Shown piece by piece: positions 40,955 to 49,316 of a DNA stretch of 64,000 nucleotides. The position numbers and the translations under genes are program-made. The DNA comes from Flavobacterium tructae (lineage in GTDB: Bacteria > Bacteroidota > Bacteroidia > Flavobacteriales > Flavobacteriaceae), in contig NZ_MUHH01000032.1 of the NCBI RefSeq assembly GCF_002217475.1, positions 40,046-104,045 of the forward strand, written 5' to 3'. The notes under the pieces were generated by a model. That model was not told the DNA's origin. It searched no databases and worked only from the letters and a program-made list of their open reading frames with translations. Numbering within the stretch: position 1 is the stretch's first letter; each line of letters begins with the position of its first letter.

Positions 40955-41863
40955 CTATATCTTCTCAGCAATTCTTAATTTAGCACTTCTTGCTCTGTTG
41001 TTGATTTTAATCTCAGCCTCATCCGGCACAATCAGTTTTCCTATCGTTTTAAACGGAACTGAAAAGTTTCCGTAAAAATCTCTTTCAGGCTCTCCTTCAA
41101 ACATTCCGTTTTTGATGAATCTTTTTACCAGTCTGTCTTCTAAAGAATGATAAGAGATTACAGAAAATCTTCCACCCGGATTTAAAATTTCTAACGACTG
41201 CTCAATAAACTCTTTTAAAACATCCATTTCCTGATTCACTTCAATTCTAATCGCCTGATAAATCTGAGCCAATATCTTGTTTCTAACTCTTTCCGGTAAA
41301 TATTTTGCCAGAACTTCTTTCAGTTCATCTGTCGTTTTGATTGGATAACCTTGTCTTGCTTCTACAATTGTTCTTGCTAAAACCGGTGCGTTCTTCAACT
41401 CCCCATAATCAAAAAAAACACGACGTAAATCCTGTTCTTCATATTCGTTAACCACCCGATAAGCATTTAAATCATTTTTCTGACTCATCCGCATATCCAG
41501 TCCGGCATCAAATCTGGTTGAGAAACCTCTCTCCGGAACGTCAAACTGATGTGATGAAACACCCAGGTCAGCTAAAATTCCATCTACACTTTTAACACCA
41601 TGAAAACGCAAAAACCTTTTTATGAATCTGAAATTCTCATTAATTAAGGTAAACCGTTCGTCCGGCAATGCATTTGCAAGCGCATCTTCGTCCTGATCAA
41701 AAGCAAATAATTTTCCGTTTGGCCCTAATCGTCTCAAAATTTCTTTTGAATGCCCCCCACCGCCAAACGTAACATCTACATAAATGCCATCAGGTTTAAT
41801 ATCTAAACCATCAACTGTAGGATGAAGCAAAACCGGATTATGATATTCCATTGTCGTCGTCAT
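40955..41863 (-). CDS. rsmH: 16S rRNA (cytosine1402-N4)-methyltransferase RsmH
   Basis: S-adenosylmethionine-dependent methyltransferase (MraW) modifying C1402 in the ribosomal P site. The 302-residue protein has YHNPVLLHPTVDGL, SAM motif DVTFGGGGHSKEIL, ILADLGVSSHQFD and VISYHSLEDRLVKRF. The start may be 41863 or the in-frame Met at 41851 (MEYHNPV); both overlap the end of mraZ, so coupling is likely either way. Confidence 0.95.
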   Translation of the reverse strand: MTTTMEYHNPVLLHPTVDGLDIKPDGIYVDVTFGGGGHSKEILRRLGPNGKLFAFDQDEDALANALPDERFTLINENFRFIKRFLRFHGVKSVDGILADLGVSSHQFDVPERGFSTRFDAGLDMRMSQKNDLNAYRVVNEYEEQDLRRVFFDYGELKNAPVLARTIVEARQGYPIKTTDELKEVLAKYLPERVRNKILAQIYQAIRIEVNQEMDVLKEFIEQSLEILNPGGRFSVISYHSLEDRLVKRFIKNGMFEGEPERDFYGNFSVPFKTIGKLIVPDEAEIKINNRARSAKLRIAEKI

Positions 41864-42311
41864 TAATATTTCCCATTACTTCTTCGGCTAAATCTGCAAA
41901 ATCCATATCTTCGCCGCTTATTGATTTTTCATATAAATCCTTATCCCAAATCTCCACAATATTAACCGCAGATGAAAAAACCACATCTTTAGAAATACCC
42001 GAAAAGGTCACCAAATCTTTCGGAACCAGTAATCGTCCCAATGCATCAATCTCTACCACTTTCACACCTGCAGTAAATCTTCGAATGAAATCATTGTTCT
42101 TTTTCACAAAGCGATTCAGCTTGTTGATTTTTTGCATCATCAGATCCCACTCGCTCATTGGATACAATTCTAAACACTGTTGAAAAACCGAACGCTTCAA
42201 AACAAATCCGTCCTGAAGAGAGGAAGTCAATTGCTTTTTCAAAGGCGCAGGCAACATCAGCCTCCCTTTAGCATCGACTTTACACTCATATGTTCCAACA
42301 ATTGTGTTCAA
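41838..42311 (-). CDS. mraZ: Transcriptional regulator MraZ
   Basis: Ring-forming AbrB-like protein that in other bacteria represses its own dcw operon. The 157-residue product contains the two MraZ halves: YECKVDAKGRLMLPAPLKKQL and the second VVEIDALGRLLVPKDLVTF. It is the first dcw gene. Upstream there is a set of GTGGT boxes with 10-bp period, the expected MraZ operator type. Confidence 0.95.
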   Translation of the reverse strand: MNTIVGTYECKVDAKGRLMLPAPLKKQLTSSLQDGFVLKRSVFQQCLELYPMSEWDLMMQKINKLNRFVKKNNDFIRRFTAGVKVVEIDALGRLLVPKDLVTFSGISKDVVFSSAVNIVEIWDKDLYEKSISGEDMDFADLAEEVMGNINDDDNGIS

Positions 42312-42336
42312 GAAAATTCATTAATATGTTATAGGA

Positions 42337-42344
42337 CAAAAATA
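42337..42344 (-). promoter_or_regulatory. dcw operon promoter -7 box
   Basis: The minus strand reads TATTTTTG, a perfect TAnnTTTG, about 25 bp before the mraZ ATG. The position where TTG would lie is occupied by the GTGGT boxes. Confidence 0.65.
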
Positions 42345-42355
42345 TAAAAAATATT

Positions 42356-42412
42356 ACCACATTTTACCACAATGTACCACTTTGTTAATAAGTTTAACCA
42401 CTTACGCCCCAC
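42356..42412 (-). promoter_or_regulatory. MraZ operator: GTGGT boxes
   Basis: On the minus strand GTGGT occurs at 42380-42376, 42370-42366 and 42360-42356, exactly 10 bp apart, with AT-rich 5-bp spacers. Further boxes GTGGG (42412-42408) and GTGGT (42401-42397) lie upstream. MraZ is known to bind direct repeats of TGGG/GTGG type at this spacing. The last box ends 11 bp before the -7 element, so binding would block transcription start. Confidence 0.8.
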
Positions 42413-42688
42413 TTTGCATAACCGATAGAATATCAATACATTAACTTATTATTAACGAATTATCAATAACACTAATCATTCGAAAAAATTACGCGCTATT
42501 TTTCTTAAAAATTTAGCTATTCTGCCGATTTCTTAACATTTAAAAAACCCACAAAAAACACCACTTCTCTCTGATTTTTAATCACTTAGAAATTATACTA
42601 AAATTATCTAGTTAAAAAACGACAGCAAAAATCCTTTTTTATTTATTAAACCCTATATTTGTCCAAATTGAAATTGGCATTAAATTAA
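42413..42688. other. Intergenic region between mraZ and the hydrolase
   Basis: AT-rich divergent region without ORF. TATATTTG at 42654-42661, a perfect TAnnTTTG, is the probable -7 box of the hydrolase gene; no TTG at the expected spacing. Nothing else recognised. Confidence 0.5.
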
Positions 42689-43453
42689 ATGGACAAACAC
42701 TACAAAAAAGAAGGCAAATACAGCTATTATGAAGCTGGAGAAGGAACTCCTATCGTTATTTTACATGGCTTAATGGGAGGCCTTAGTAACTTTGATGCTG
42801 TAGCCGAATATTTTCCAACAAAAGGATACAAAGTTGTGATCCCGGATTTGCCAATCTATACTCAAAGCATTTTAAAAACAAACGTAAAAAGCTTTGCCAA
42901 GTATGTAAAAGACTTTATCACATTTAAAGGATTTGATCAGGTTATACTACTAGGTAACTCTTTAGGCGGCCACATTGCACTGTACCACACAAAGCTATAT
43001 CCTGAAAAAGTTGCCGGACTGGTAATCACAGGAAGTTCAGGACTTTACGAAAGCGCAATGGGTGACAGCTACCCAAAAAGAGGCGATTACGAATACATCA
43101 AAAAGAAAGCTGAAGATGTTTTTTACGATCCTGCAATTGCTACACCGGAGCTTATTGACGAAGTGTACGCGACCGTTAATGACCGTATCAAACTCATCAA
43201 AACTTTGACAATTGCCAAAAGTGCTATTCGTCATAATATGGCCAAAGATTTACCAAAGATGACTACAGAAACCTGTATCATCTGGGGTAAAAATGATGCC
43301 GTTACTCCCCCAAATGTTGCCGAAGAATTTGATAAATTATTGCCTAATTCAACTTTGTACTGGATAGACAAATGTGGACACGCTGCTATGATGGAGCATC
43401 CTCAGGAATTCAACAAAATCCTGGAAGAATGGCTCGTTAAAAAGAATTTATAG
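42689..43453 (+). CDS. Alpha/beta hydrolase
   Basis: A 254-residue serine hydrolase fold. The oxyanion region VILHGLMGGLSNFD lies near residue 24, the nucleophile elbow is GNSLGGHIALYH near residue 90, and the catalytic His is in DKCGHAAMMEHPQEF near the C-terminus, with an acid in WGKNDAVTPP. No signal peptide. Substrate unknown. It precedes engB by 42 bp and is probably co-transcribed. Confidence 0.9.
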   Translation: MDKHYKKEGKYSYYEAGEGTPIVILHGLMGGLSNFDAVAEYFPTKGYKVVIPDLPIYTQSILKTNVKSFAKYVKDFITFKGFDQVILLGNSLGGHIALYHTKLYPEKVAGLVITGSSGLYESAMGDSYPKRGDYEYIKKKAEDVFYDPAIATPELIDEVYATVNDRIKLIKTLTIAKSAIRHNMAKDLPKMTTETCIIWGKNDAVTPPNVAEEFDKLLPNSTLYWIDKCGHAAMMEHPQEFNKILEEWLVKKNL

Positions 43454-43495
43454 CATCTAACTTTCGACTTTTAGGAGGTTTTAAAAACAAAAAAC

Positions 43496-44116
43496 ATGAA
43501 AATTAATACCGCCGAATTCATTGTAAGTAATTCTGAAGTATCAAAATGCCCGAAGGATTTTTTACCGGAATATGCTTTTATCGGAAGATCAAACGTAGGT
43601 AAATCCTCTTTGATCAACATGCTTACTAATCATAAGAATTTAGCCAAAACATCAGGGCGCCCTGGAAAAACACAGTTAATCAATCATTTTAAGATTAATA
43701 ACAATTGGTTTCTAGTCGATTTACCAGGTTATGGTTATGCTAAAGTATCTAAGAAAACCAAATCAGTTTTCCAGCAATTCATCACGGATTATTTTGAAAC
43801 CCGAGAGCAATTAGTTTGCGCTTTTGTTTTAATTGACATTCGCCATGAAGCACAAAAAATTGACATTGAATTTATGTCATACATGGGAGAAAGCGAAATA
43901 CCGTTTTGCATCATTTTCACCAAAGCGGATAAAATCAGTAAAGTAAAAATCGATTCTCACGTCGCAGCTTACAAAAAACAAATGTTTGCCAATAACTGGT
44001 CTGAAATGCCTCAATATTTTGTAACTTCCTCTACTGAAGCTACAGGAAAAGAAGACCTTTTAGCCTATATTGATGAAGTAAATCAGGAGGTTTTTAAAAA
44101 TAACTCAGAATTTTAA
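43496..44116 (+). CDS. engB: Ribosome biogenesis GTPase EngB (YihA/YsxC)
   Basis: Small GTPase needed for late assembly of the large ribosomal subunit. G1 is GRSNVGKSS (residues 30-38), switch region SGRPGKTQLINHF, G3 DLPGYGYAKVS, G4 TKADK and a late SSTEATGKEDL. The 206-residue length is normal. The AGGAGG-like sequence about 20 bp upstream (TTTTAGGAGG) is a rare strong Shine-Dalgarno-type motif for this window, though rather far from the ATG. Confidence 0.95.
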   Translation: MKINTAEFIVSNSEVSKCPKDFLPEYAFIGRSNVGKSSLINMLTNHKNLAKTSGRPGKTQLINHFKINNNWFLVDLPGYGYAKVSKKTKSVFQQFITDYFETREQLVCAFVLIDIRHEAQKIDIEFMSYMGESEIPFCIIFTKADKISKVKIDSHVAAYKKQMFANNWSEMPQYFVTSSTEATGKEDLLAYIDEVNQEVFKNNSEF

Positions 44117-44143
44117 ATTCCAATAAAAGGATACAAAAAAAAT

Positions 44144-44190
44144 AAAAAATCCCAAATTCCAAGTTTTGCTATTGGAATTTGGGATTTTTT
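44144..44190. terminator. Bidirectional terminator between engB and gldC (family C words)
   Basis: AAAAAATCCCAAATTCCAA (44144-44162) and TTGGAATTTGGGATTTTTT (44172-44190) form a perfect 19-bp stem with a 9-nt loop and A/T tracts on both sides. An outer pair, AAATTCCAATAAAA and TTATATTGGAATTTT, extends the symmetry to about 44115-44203. Confidence 0.88.
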
Positions 44191-44208
44191 ATATTGGAAT
44201 TTTAACTA

Positions 44209-44544
44209 CTATTTCGTCAACTCCAGTTTTTCTGCAAAATAATCACAAAAGTCTTTCATGGTATCTGACATTTTCTCATCGTCAGTGGCACGTTTAAAAG
44301 TATCCGCCATAGCCACCAAAGTCTGGTGAAAGAAAATTTTCATTTCGTCTACCGGCATATCTTTGGTCCACAAATCAATACGCATACTTTCTTTCGCTTT
44401 ACTGTCCCAAATTGACAGCATAATTGCTTTTGCTTCTTCTGCTTCTACTCCACCGTCCTTTGCCGTCCATGATAATCTTTCCGGAACACGGTTTTCGTCT
44501 AATTCTATATTGAATTTAATTTCTGATTTTATTGTATTTGACAT
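44209..44544 (-). CDS. gldC: Gliding motility protein GldC
   Basis: A 111-residue soluble protein matching GldC (SEIKFNIELDENRVPERLSW, AIMLSIWDSKAKESMRIDLW). Its molecular role is unknown; loss impairs gliding in F. johnsoniae. It starts within the gldB stop (TAATG overlap), the usual gldB-gldC arrangement. Confidence 0.93.
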   Translation of the reverse strand: MSNTIKSEIKFNIELDENRVPERLSWTAKDGGVEAEEAKAIMLSIWDSKAKESMRIDLWTKDMPVDEMKIFFHQTLVAMADTFKRATDDEKMSDTMKDFCDYFAEKLELTK

Positions 44545-45500
44545 TATTTCTTAGGTTTATATTTTGACTTTTCAAAGATTACCTTTGCTTCTGTTTTTAA
44601 TAATTCCGGCAAAGTTACGTTATTATTCTTCATATACGAGCGTACAATTTGCCATCCTAACCAGGCCCCTATTCTTCCCGGAGAATCGTTGTCAATTTCT
44701 AAGTAGAATTTAGAAAACGGAGCAGGCACTATAAATCGGGTAGTTAATTTCGGATCATCACTGTACAGCATTTCGCTTTCAATAAAATAGCGCCACATAT
44801 AGGCTTCATTTTCCTGACTCCATTTTATTTGTTCAGGTGTATAACCTATTTTTTCAGCATCGGTATAATTGGGCAACAACAAATCTTTAGCATACAATTG
44901 TTTCCCTTCAAAAATCATTTGGGAAACTAAGTTTTTATCCGGAAATGCCGGGATATTTCGATAAGCGAAACTCGAAACCACGTCGGGCATAATTTGCTTC
45001 TCTTCAAAATTTTGTTTTAGATAATTTGGGAATTCATAAAATTTATGATCTTTCCCCAAATACAATTCCAATGCTACAATTACCAGAGTGTCTGCATATA
45101 TAGCCTTGGCATTATAATCCATTTCCCCAATTACAGTGATAACTTTTGGCGTTTTCGTTTTAGGGAAGTAATATTTTACATGCTGAAAAAGCGCATTGAA
45201 TTCTTCACGTACAGACTCAAAATTACTGTATTTTTTCTGAACCTCGGTATAAACTTCTTTCCAGATCGGATCCTGCATTTTCTTAAGCCAGACATTATCA
45301 TCATTTCCTGCCGGAAAAAAGAAAGGATACTGTTTTTTTACTTTAGCCAAATCCTCCGGTTTGGTCTCAAAAAACACCTTATCAAAACGCTCTACTTTAA
45401 TGTCTACCGGAATTTCTTCTACTGCTTTTTCGACTTTGGTTTTCTGGTCACAAGACAAAAAAAACAAGCACAGAACCACTGCTAAGCGATATATTTTCAT
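44544..45500 (-). CDS. gldB: Gliding motility lipoprotein GldB
   Basis: An essential gliding and type IX secretion accessory lipoprotein. The 318-residue protein has a lipoprotein signal (LAVVLCLFFLSCDQK) and the family body VERFDKVFFETKPEDLA, YPFFFPAGNDD, WRYFIESEMLYSDDPK and PGRIGAWLGWQIVRSYM. It is translationally coupled with gldC and divergent from nadE. Confidence 0.94.
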   Translation of the reverse strand: MKIYRLAVVLCLFFLSCDQKTKVEKAVEEIPVDIKVERFDKVFFETKPEDLAKVKKQYPFFFPAGNDDNVWLKKMQDPIWKEVYTEVQKKYSNFESVREEFNALFQHVKYYFPKTKTPKVITVIGEMDYNAKAIYADTLVIVALELYLGKDHKFYEFPNYLKQNFEEKQIMPDVVSSFAYRNIPAFPDKNLVSQMIFEGKQLYAKDLLLPNYTDAEKIGYTPEQIKWSQENEAYMWRYFIESEMLYSDDPKLTTRFIVPAPFSKFYLEIDNDSPGRIGAWLGWQIVRSYMKNNNVTLPELLKTEAKVIFEKSKYKPKK

Positions 45501-45599
45501 TTTATTTTAATTAGATTTGTGTAGCTCATATTTTAAACAAACTATGCTTAAAAATATTTGTGCAAATATACATCCCTGCATCTTAAATCTTGAACTATT

Positions 45600-46406
45600 A
45601 TGGCTAAAAAAAGCACTATTCAGACAGAAAAAGTAAACGCCCACATTGTAGAGTGGTTAAAAAATTATGCAACCCGAGCAAAAGTTAATGGTTTTGTAAT
45701 TGGTATTTCAGGCGGAGTTGACTCTGCAGTGACTTCTACCCTGTGTGCACAAACCGGCTTAACCGTTTTATGTGTTGAAATGCCAATTCATCAGGCTGCT
45801 AATCAGGTTTCAAGAGGAAGAGAACATATTGAGCAGCTAAAGAAACGTTTTCCAAATGTTTCAAGCGTAGAAACGGATTTAACCGCCACTTTTGAAGCTT
45901 TCAAAAGCGCTGTACCACAAACGAATGATGAAGCAAAAGTAAATTTATCACTAGCCAATACACGTGCCCGTTTAAGAATGACTTCTTTATATTATTTAGC
46001 AGGAATTCATGGCTTGCTTGTAGCCGGAACAGGAAACAAAGTAGAAGATTTTGGAGTAGGATTTTACACTAAATATGGAGACGGAGGTGTCGATTTAAGT
46101 CCAATTGCCGACTTAATGAAATCAGATGTATATGCTTTAGGGGCATTTTTAACAATTCCGGAGTCAATTTTAAGCGCAGCACCTACAGATGGATTATTTG
46201 GCGATAATCGCACCGATGAGGATCAATTAGGCGCCAGTTATGACGAACTTGAATGGGCAATGCTAGCTTCGGAGTCAGGAAATACGGGGGCTGACTTTAG
46301 TGAGAGAGAGAAAATTGTCTTCGAAATTTATAAACGTTTAAACACCAGCAACAAGCACAAAATGGATCCAATTCCAGTCTGCATTATACCAAAAACGTTA
46401 AAATAA
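45600..46406 (+). CDS. nadE: NH3-dependent NAD+ synthetase
   Basis: Amidates nicotinate adenine dinucleotide in the last step of NAD synthesis. The PP-loop SGGVDS is at residues 37-42; NTRARLRMTSLYYLA, GTGNKVEDFGVGFYTKYGDGG and DLSPIADLMKSDV are typical. The 268 residues contain no glutaminase domain, so free ammonia must be the donor. Confidence 0.93.
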   Translation: MAKKSTIQTEKVNAHIVEWLKNYATRAKVNGFVIGISGGVDSAVTSTLCAQTGLTVLCVEMPIHQAANQVSRGREHIEQLKKRFPNVSSVETDLTATFEAFKSAVPQTNDEAKVNLSLANTRARLRMTSLYYLAGIHGLLVAGTGNKVEDFGVGFYTKYGDGGVDLSPIADLMKSDVYALGAFLTIPESILSAAPTDGLFGDNRTDEDQLGASYDELEWAMLASESGNTGADFSEREKIVFEIYKRLNTSNKHKMDPIPVCIIPKTLK

Positions 46407-46499
46407 TACTTTTTAACATTTGTCTGCAATTAATTACAGAATTTATTTATTAATTTTACAGTTCCAAAAACATGAACAATTCTAAAAAAGGTAAAAATT

Positions 46500-47129
46500 A
46501 TGATTAAAGTATGTCTTGCAGACAATCATCCTGTGACTCACTTTGGCGTTAAGTCTTATTTTAAAGACCACGATCAAATTTCAATTGTTGCCAACGTAGG
46601 CAATTTTTCAATGGTTAGAGATATCCTTCAGACGAAAGAAATCGATATCCTGATTCTAGACCTAGAACTGGAAGGACTTTCAAGTATCTTCGAAGTAAAA
46701 TCCATCCTGAAGAATTTCCCAAAAACAAAAATTGTAATTTTTAGTGACCTCGCTGAACAAATGTATGCTCCAAATGCTATTAAAGCAGGAGTTTCCGGTT
46801 ATGTACACAAAACAGAAAAACTTGAGACTTTAGGTATTTCTATTATTAAGGTACACGAAGGAAAAATTATCATCAACGAAACCGTACGTAAAAACATGGC
46901 TCTTATTGCTAAACAAAGCAAAAGCGAGCGTTTGTACAGAAAACTTTCAAATCGTGAGATCGAAGTTTTACGTTATTTAAGCGATGGTAAAAAGAACAAT
47001 GAAATCTCTAAAATCTTAAACCTGAACGAAAAAACAATCAGTACTTACAAATTAAGATTATTGACTAAATTAAATGTTACTAATTTAGTTGACTTAGTAA
47101 ACAAAGCTAAGACTTTAGAAATTATTTAA
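46500..47129 (+). CDS. NarL/LuxR-type response regulator
   Basis: A receiver domain at residues 1-120 with acceptor Asp54 (LILDLEL) and Lys104 (YVHKTEK), then a LuxR helix-turn-helix (LSNREIEVLRYLSDGKKNNEI, NLNEKTISTYKLRLLTKL). The first acidic pair is DN where most have DD, still compatible with Mg binding. No histidine kinase is adjacent, so the partner lies elsewhere. The stop overlaps the convergent dnaG stop by 4 bp. Confidence 0.93.
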   Translation: MIKVCLADNHPVTHFGVKSYFKDHDQISIVANVGNFSMVRDILQTKEIDILILDLELEGLSSIFEVKSILKNFPKTKIVIFSDLAEQMYAPNAIKAGVSGYVHKTEKLETLGISIIKVHEGKIIINETVRKNMALIAKQSKSERLYRKLSNREIEVLRYLSDGKKNNEISKILNLNEKTISTYKLRLLTKLNVTNLVDLVNKAKTLEII

Positions 47130-49189
47130 TGGTATCGCGACATTACTCTTCCTAGTTTTTTCGCAAATGAATTAACTAATTTTGAGTAATCGACAACCAT
47201 AGACAAAAGCTCTGTATTATCTGAATTATCAGGTTTTATAGAGCTTTTTAATTCATCAATGATTTTGCCTACCAAAAACCAACGCATTGACATAATCGTT
47301 TCAGTAACGTATTGTGCAATCGTTTCATGCTTCATTTTTGAAAAAATATTCTGTCCTTCCCAATCGTGAAGAGCCAATCTTTCATCTTCCATTAAAATAT
47401 CTGTAACTTCCTGAGCAAAATCAGGCTGCAGGCGCATTAAATATTGTTCGAGACTGAATTTTTCATTCTGATTGTAAAACCCGATTAAGTCTGTAAAAAT
47501 ATCACGGAACAAATTATTAGAAAGTTCCACCTCATCTTCCTGCAAACTCAAATAAATACGCTGATAAACTTTATAATTTTTCATTTCAGAGACCATTATT
47601 ACTTCGCCCTCTTCATTCGTTTTTAAAAGTACATCTTCAAACTCCTCCGTTTTATCACCATAAAGCAATAAAATCTCAATTACTTTTCGTTCTAAACGGT
47701 ATAAAATATCAACTTTCTCTGCCGGCTCTTGTGCATACGATGGCTCTCCCGGATAATAATCCTCAGGCGGTCCTGTCCTTGGGTCTTCAGGATCGCCTCC
47801 TGAATAACCGGTCTGTTTTGCAGGCTGATTCCTGTGCACTTCAAAGGGTCTTTGCTCCTGCTTTTGCTTTTTGCCTGCTTCTGCAAGATCTTTTTGAATT
47901 AATTGCGCCAGAGTACTCACCAATACCTGCTCCGAAATATCCATGATTCGGGCACATTCCTGAGTATAAATTTCACGCTGGATACGATCCGGAATCTTCG
48001 AGATACTATTGACCATATCCCGAATTAAATCAGCCTTTTTTATAGGGTCGTTTTTCGCTTCTTTCATTAGGAGAGAGGCTTTAAACTGTATAAAATCTTT
48101 ACTGTTTTCTTCTAAATAAGCAACCAGATCATCGTGCGAATTTTTTCGTGCAAAACTGTCCGGATCTTCTCCATCAGGAAAAGCACAAACTCTTACATTC
48201 ATTCCTTCTTCCAAAATCAAATCGATCCCGCGAACAGAAGCACGTAATCCCGCTGCATCTCCATCAAATAAAACGGTTATATTTCTCGTTAATCGGTTGA
48301 TCAGACGAATCTGGTCCGGTGTTAAAGCGGTTCCTGATGAAGCTACCACATTCTCGATTCCGGCCTGATGAAACTGAATCACATCCGTATATCCTTCCAC
48401 CAAATAACAGTTGTTTTGTTTCGCAATCGCTTGTTTGGCCTGAAAAATTCCATAAAGTACTTTACTTTTATGGTAGATATCACTCTCAGGCGAGTTTAAG
48501 TATTTAGCGGCTTTTTTATCATTGGTTAGAATACGCCCTCCAAAACCCAAAACACGCCCGGACATGCTTTCTATGGGAAACATCACACGCCCCTTGAAAC
48601 GGTCAAACGGACGATCTTCTCTCGGAATGGTCAAACCGGTACTTTCCAGAAACTCCAACTTGTATCCTTTACCCAGAGCTTCTTTGGTAAGAGCATCCCA
48701 GGTTTCAGGTGAATATCCTAAACTAAATTTTTTGATGGTTTCATTGGTAAAACCTCTTTCTTTAAAATATGAAAGTCCTATTGCTTTTCCTTCTTCTGAA
48801 TTTAAAAGTGTTTTATTAAAATAGTCTTTCGCAAATTCCGAAACCAGATACATACTTTCACGGACATCTGTCATTGCTTTTTCAGCATCCGTCTGTTCTG
48901 TTTCTTCAATCTCTATATTGTATTTTCTGGCCAGATATCGAATGGCTTCCGGATAGGTAAACTGTGAATGTTCGATCAGAAACTTAACTGAATTACCTCC
49001 TTTTCCCGTACTAAAATCTTTCCAGATTCCTTTTGCAGGCGAAACCATGAACGATGGAGAGCGTTCATCTGAGAACGGACTTAGTCCTTTAAAGTTACTT
49101 CCGGCTCGTTTTAAATTAACAAAATCACCAATAACCTCCTCTACCCGAGCAGCATCAAAAACAGCATCAATCGTACTTTGTGAAATCAA
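47126..49189 (-). CDS. dnaG: DNA primase DnaG lacking zinc-finger ligands
   Basis: Makes RNA primers at the replication fork. The 687-residue protein has the N-terminal CHC2-type domain, the Toprim catalytic core (VEGYTDVIQFHQAGIENVVAS, TVLFDGDAAGLRASVRG, ILEEGMNVRV) and a helical DnaB-binding C-terminus. The four zinc ligands of E. coli DnaG (C, H, C, C) align at the same spacing with Ser37, Ser40, Asp58 and Thr61, so no zinc site remains, though the surrounding PF..ERSPSF and FSTGKGGNSVKFL fold is kept. A Gln/Pro-rich linker lies near residues 440-480. Confidence 0.96.
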   Translation of the reverse strand: MISQSTIDAVFDAARVEEVIGDFVNLKRAGSNFKGLSPFSDERSPSFMVSPAKGIWKDFSTGKGGNSVKFLIEHSQFTYPEAIRYLARKYNIEIEETEQTDAEKAMTDVRESMYLVSEFAKDYFNKTLLNSEEGKAIGLSYFKERGFTNETIKKFSLGYSPETWDALTKEALGKGYKLEFLESTGLTIPREDRPFDRFKGRVMFPIESMSGRVLGFGGRILTNDKKAAKYLNSPESDIYHKSKVLYGIFQAKQAIAKQNNCYLVEGYTDVIQFHQAGIENVVASSGTALTPDQIRLINRLTRNITVLFDGDAAGLRASVRGIDLILEEGMNVRVCAFPDGEDPDSFARKNSHDDLVAYLEENSKDFIQFKASLLMKEAKNDPIKKADLIRDMVNSISKIPDRIQREIYTQECARIMDISEQVLVSTLAQLIQKDLAEAGKKQKQEQRPFEVHRNQPAKQTGYSGGDPEDPRTGPPEDYYPGEPSYAQEPAEKVDILYRLERKVIEILLLYGDKTEEFEDVLLKTNEEGEVIMVSEMKNYKVYQRIYLSLQEDEVELSNNLFRDIFTDLIGFYNQNEKFSLEQYLMRLQPDFAQEVTDILMEDERLALHDWEGQNIFSKMKHETIAQYVTETIMSMRWFLVGKIIDELKSSIKPDNSDNTELLSMVVDYSKLVNSFAKKLGRVMSRYH

Positions 49190-49262
49190 AACGTAAAATA
49201 TTTATAAAATTTGAAGGATGTAAAATTACACAAATCCCCCATGAAATTGGGCAATTTTAAAT

Positions 49263-49288
49263 AAAAAAAAGCACCTCTTTCGAAGCGC
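49263..49288 (-). terminator. Terminator after the outer-membrane protein gene
   Basis: On the minus strand GCGCTT pairs (two wobbles) with AGGTGC around CGAAAG, followed by eight T. Confidence 0.65.
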
Positions 49289-49316
49289 TCTTTCCACTAA
49301 CTAATCAATTGTATTC

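Noticed and set aside
45045..45485. 146-codon plus frame opposite gldB
   Set aside because: Shadow of the GldB coding strand, Phe/Tyr/Ile-rich; no start-site support.
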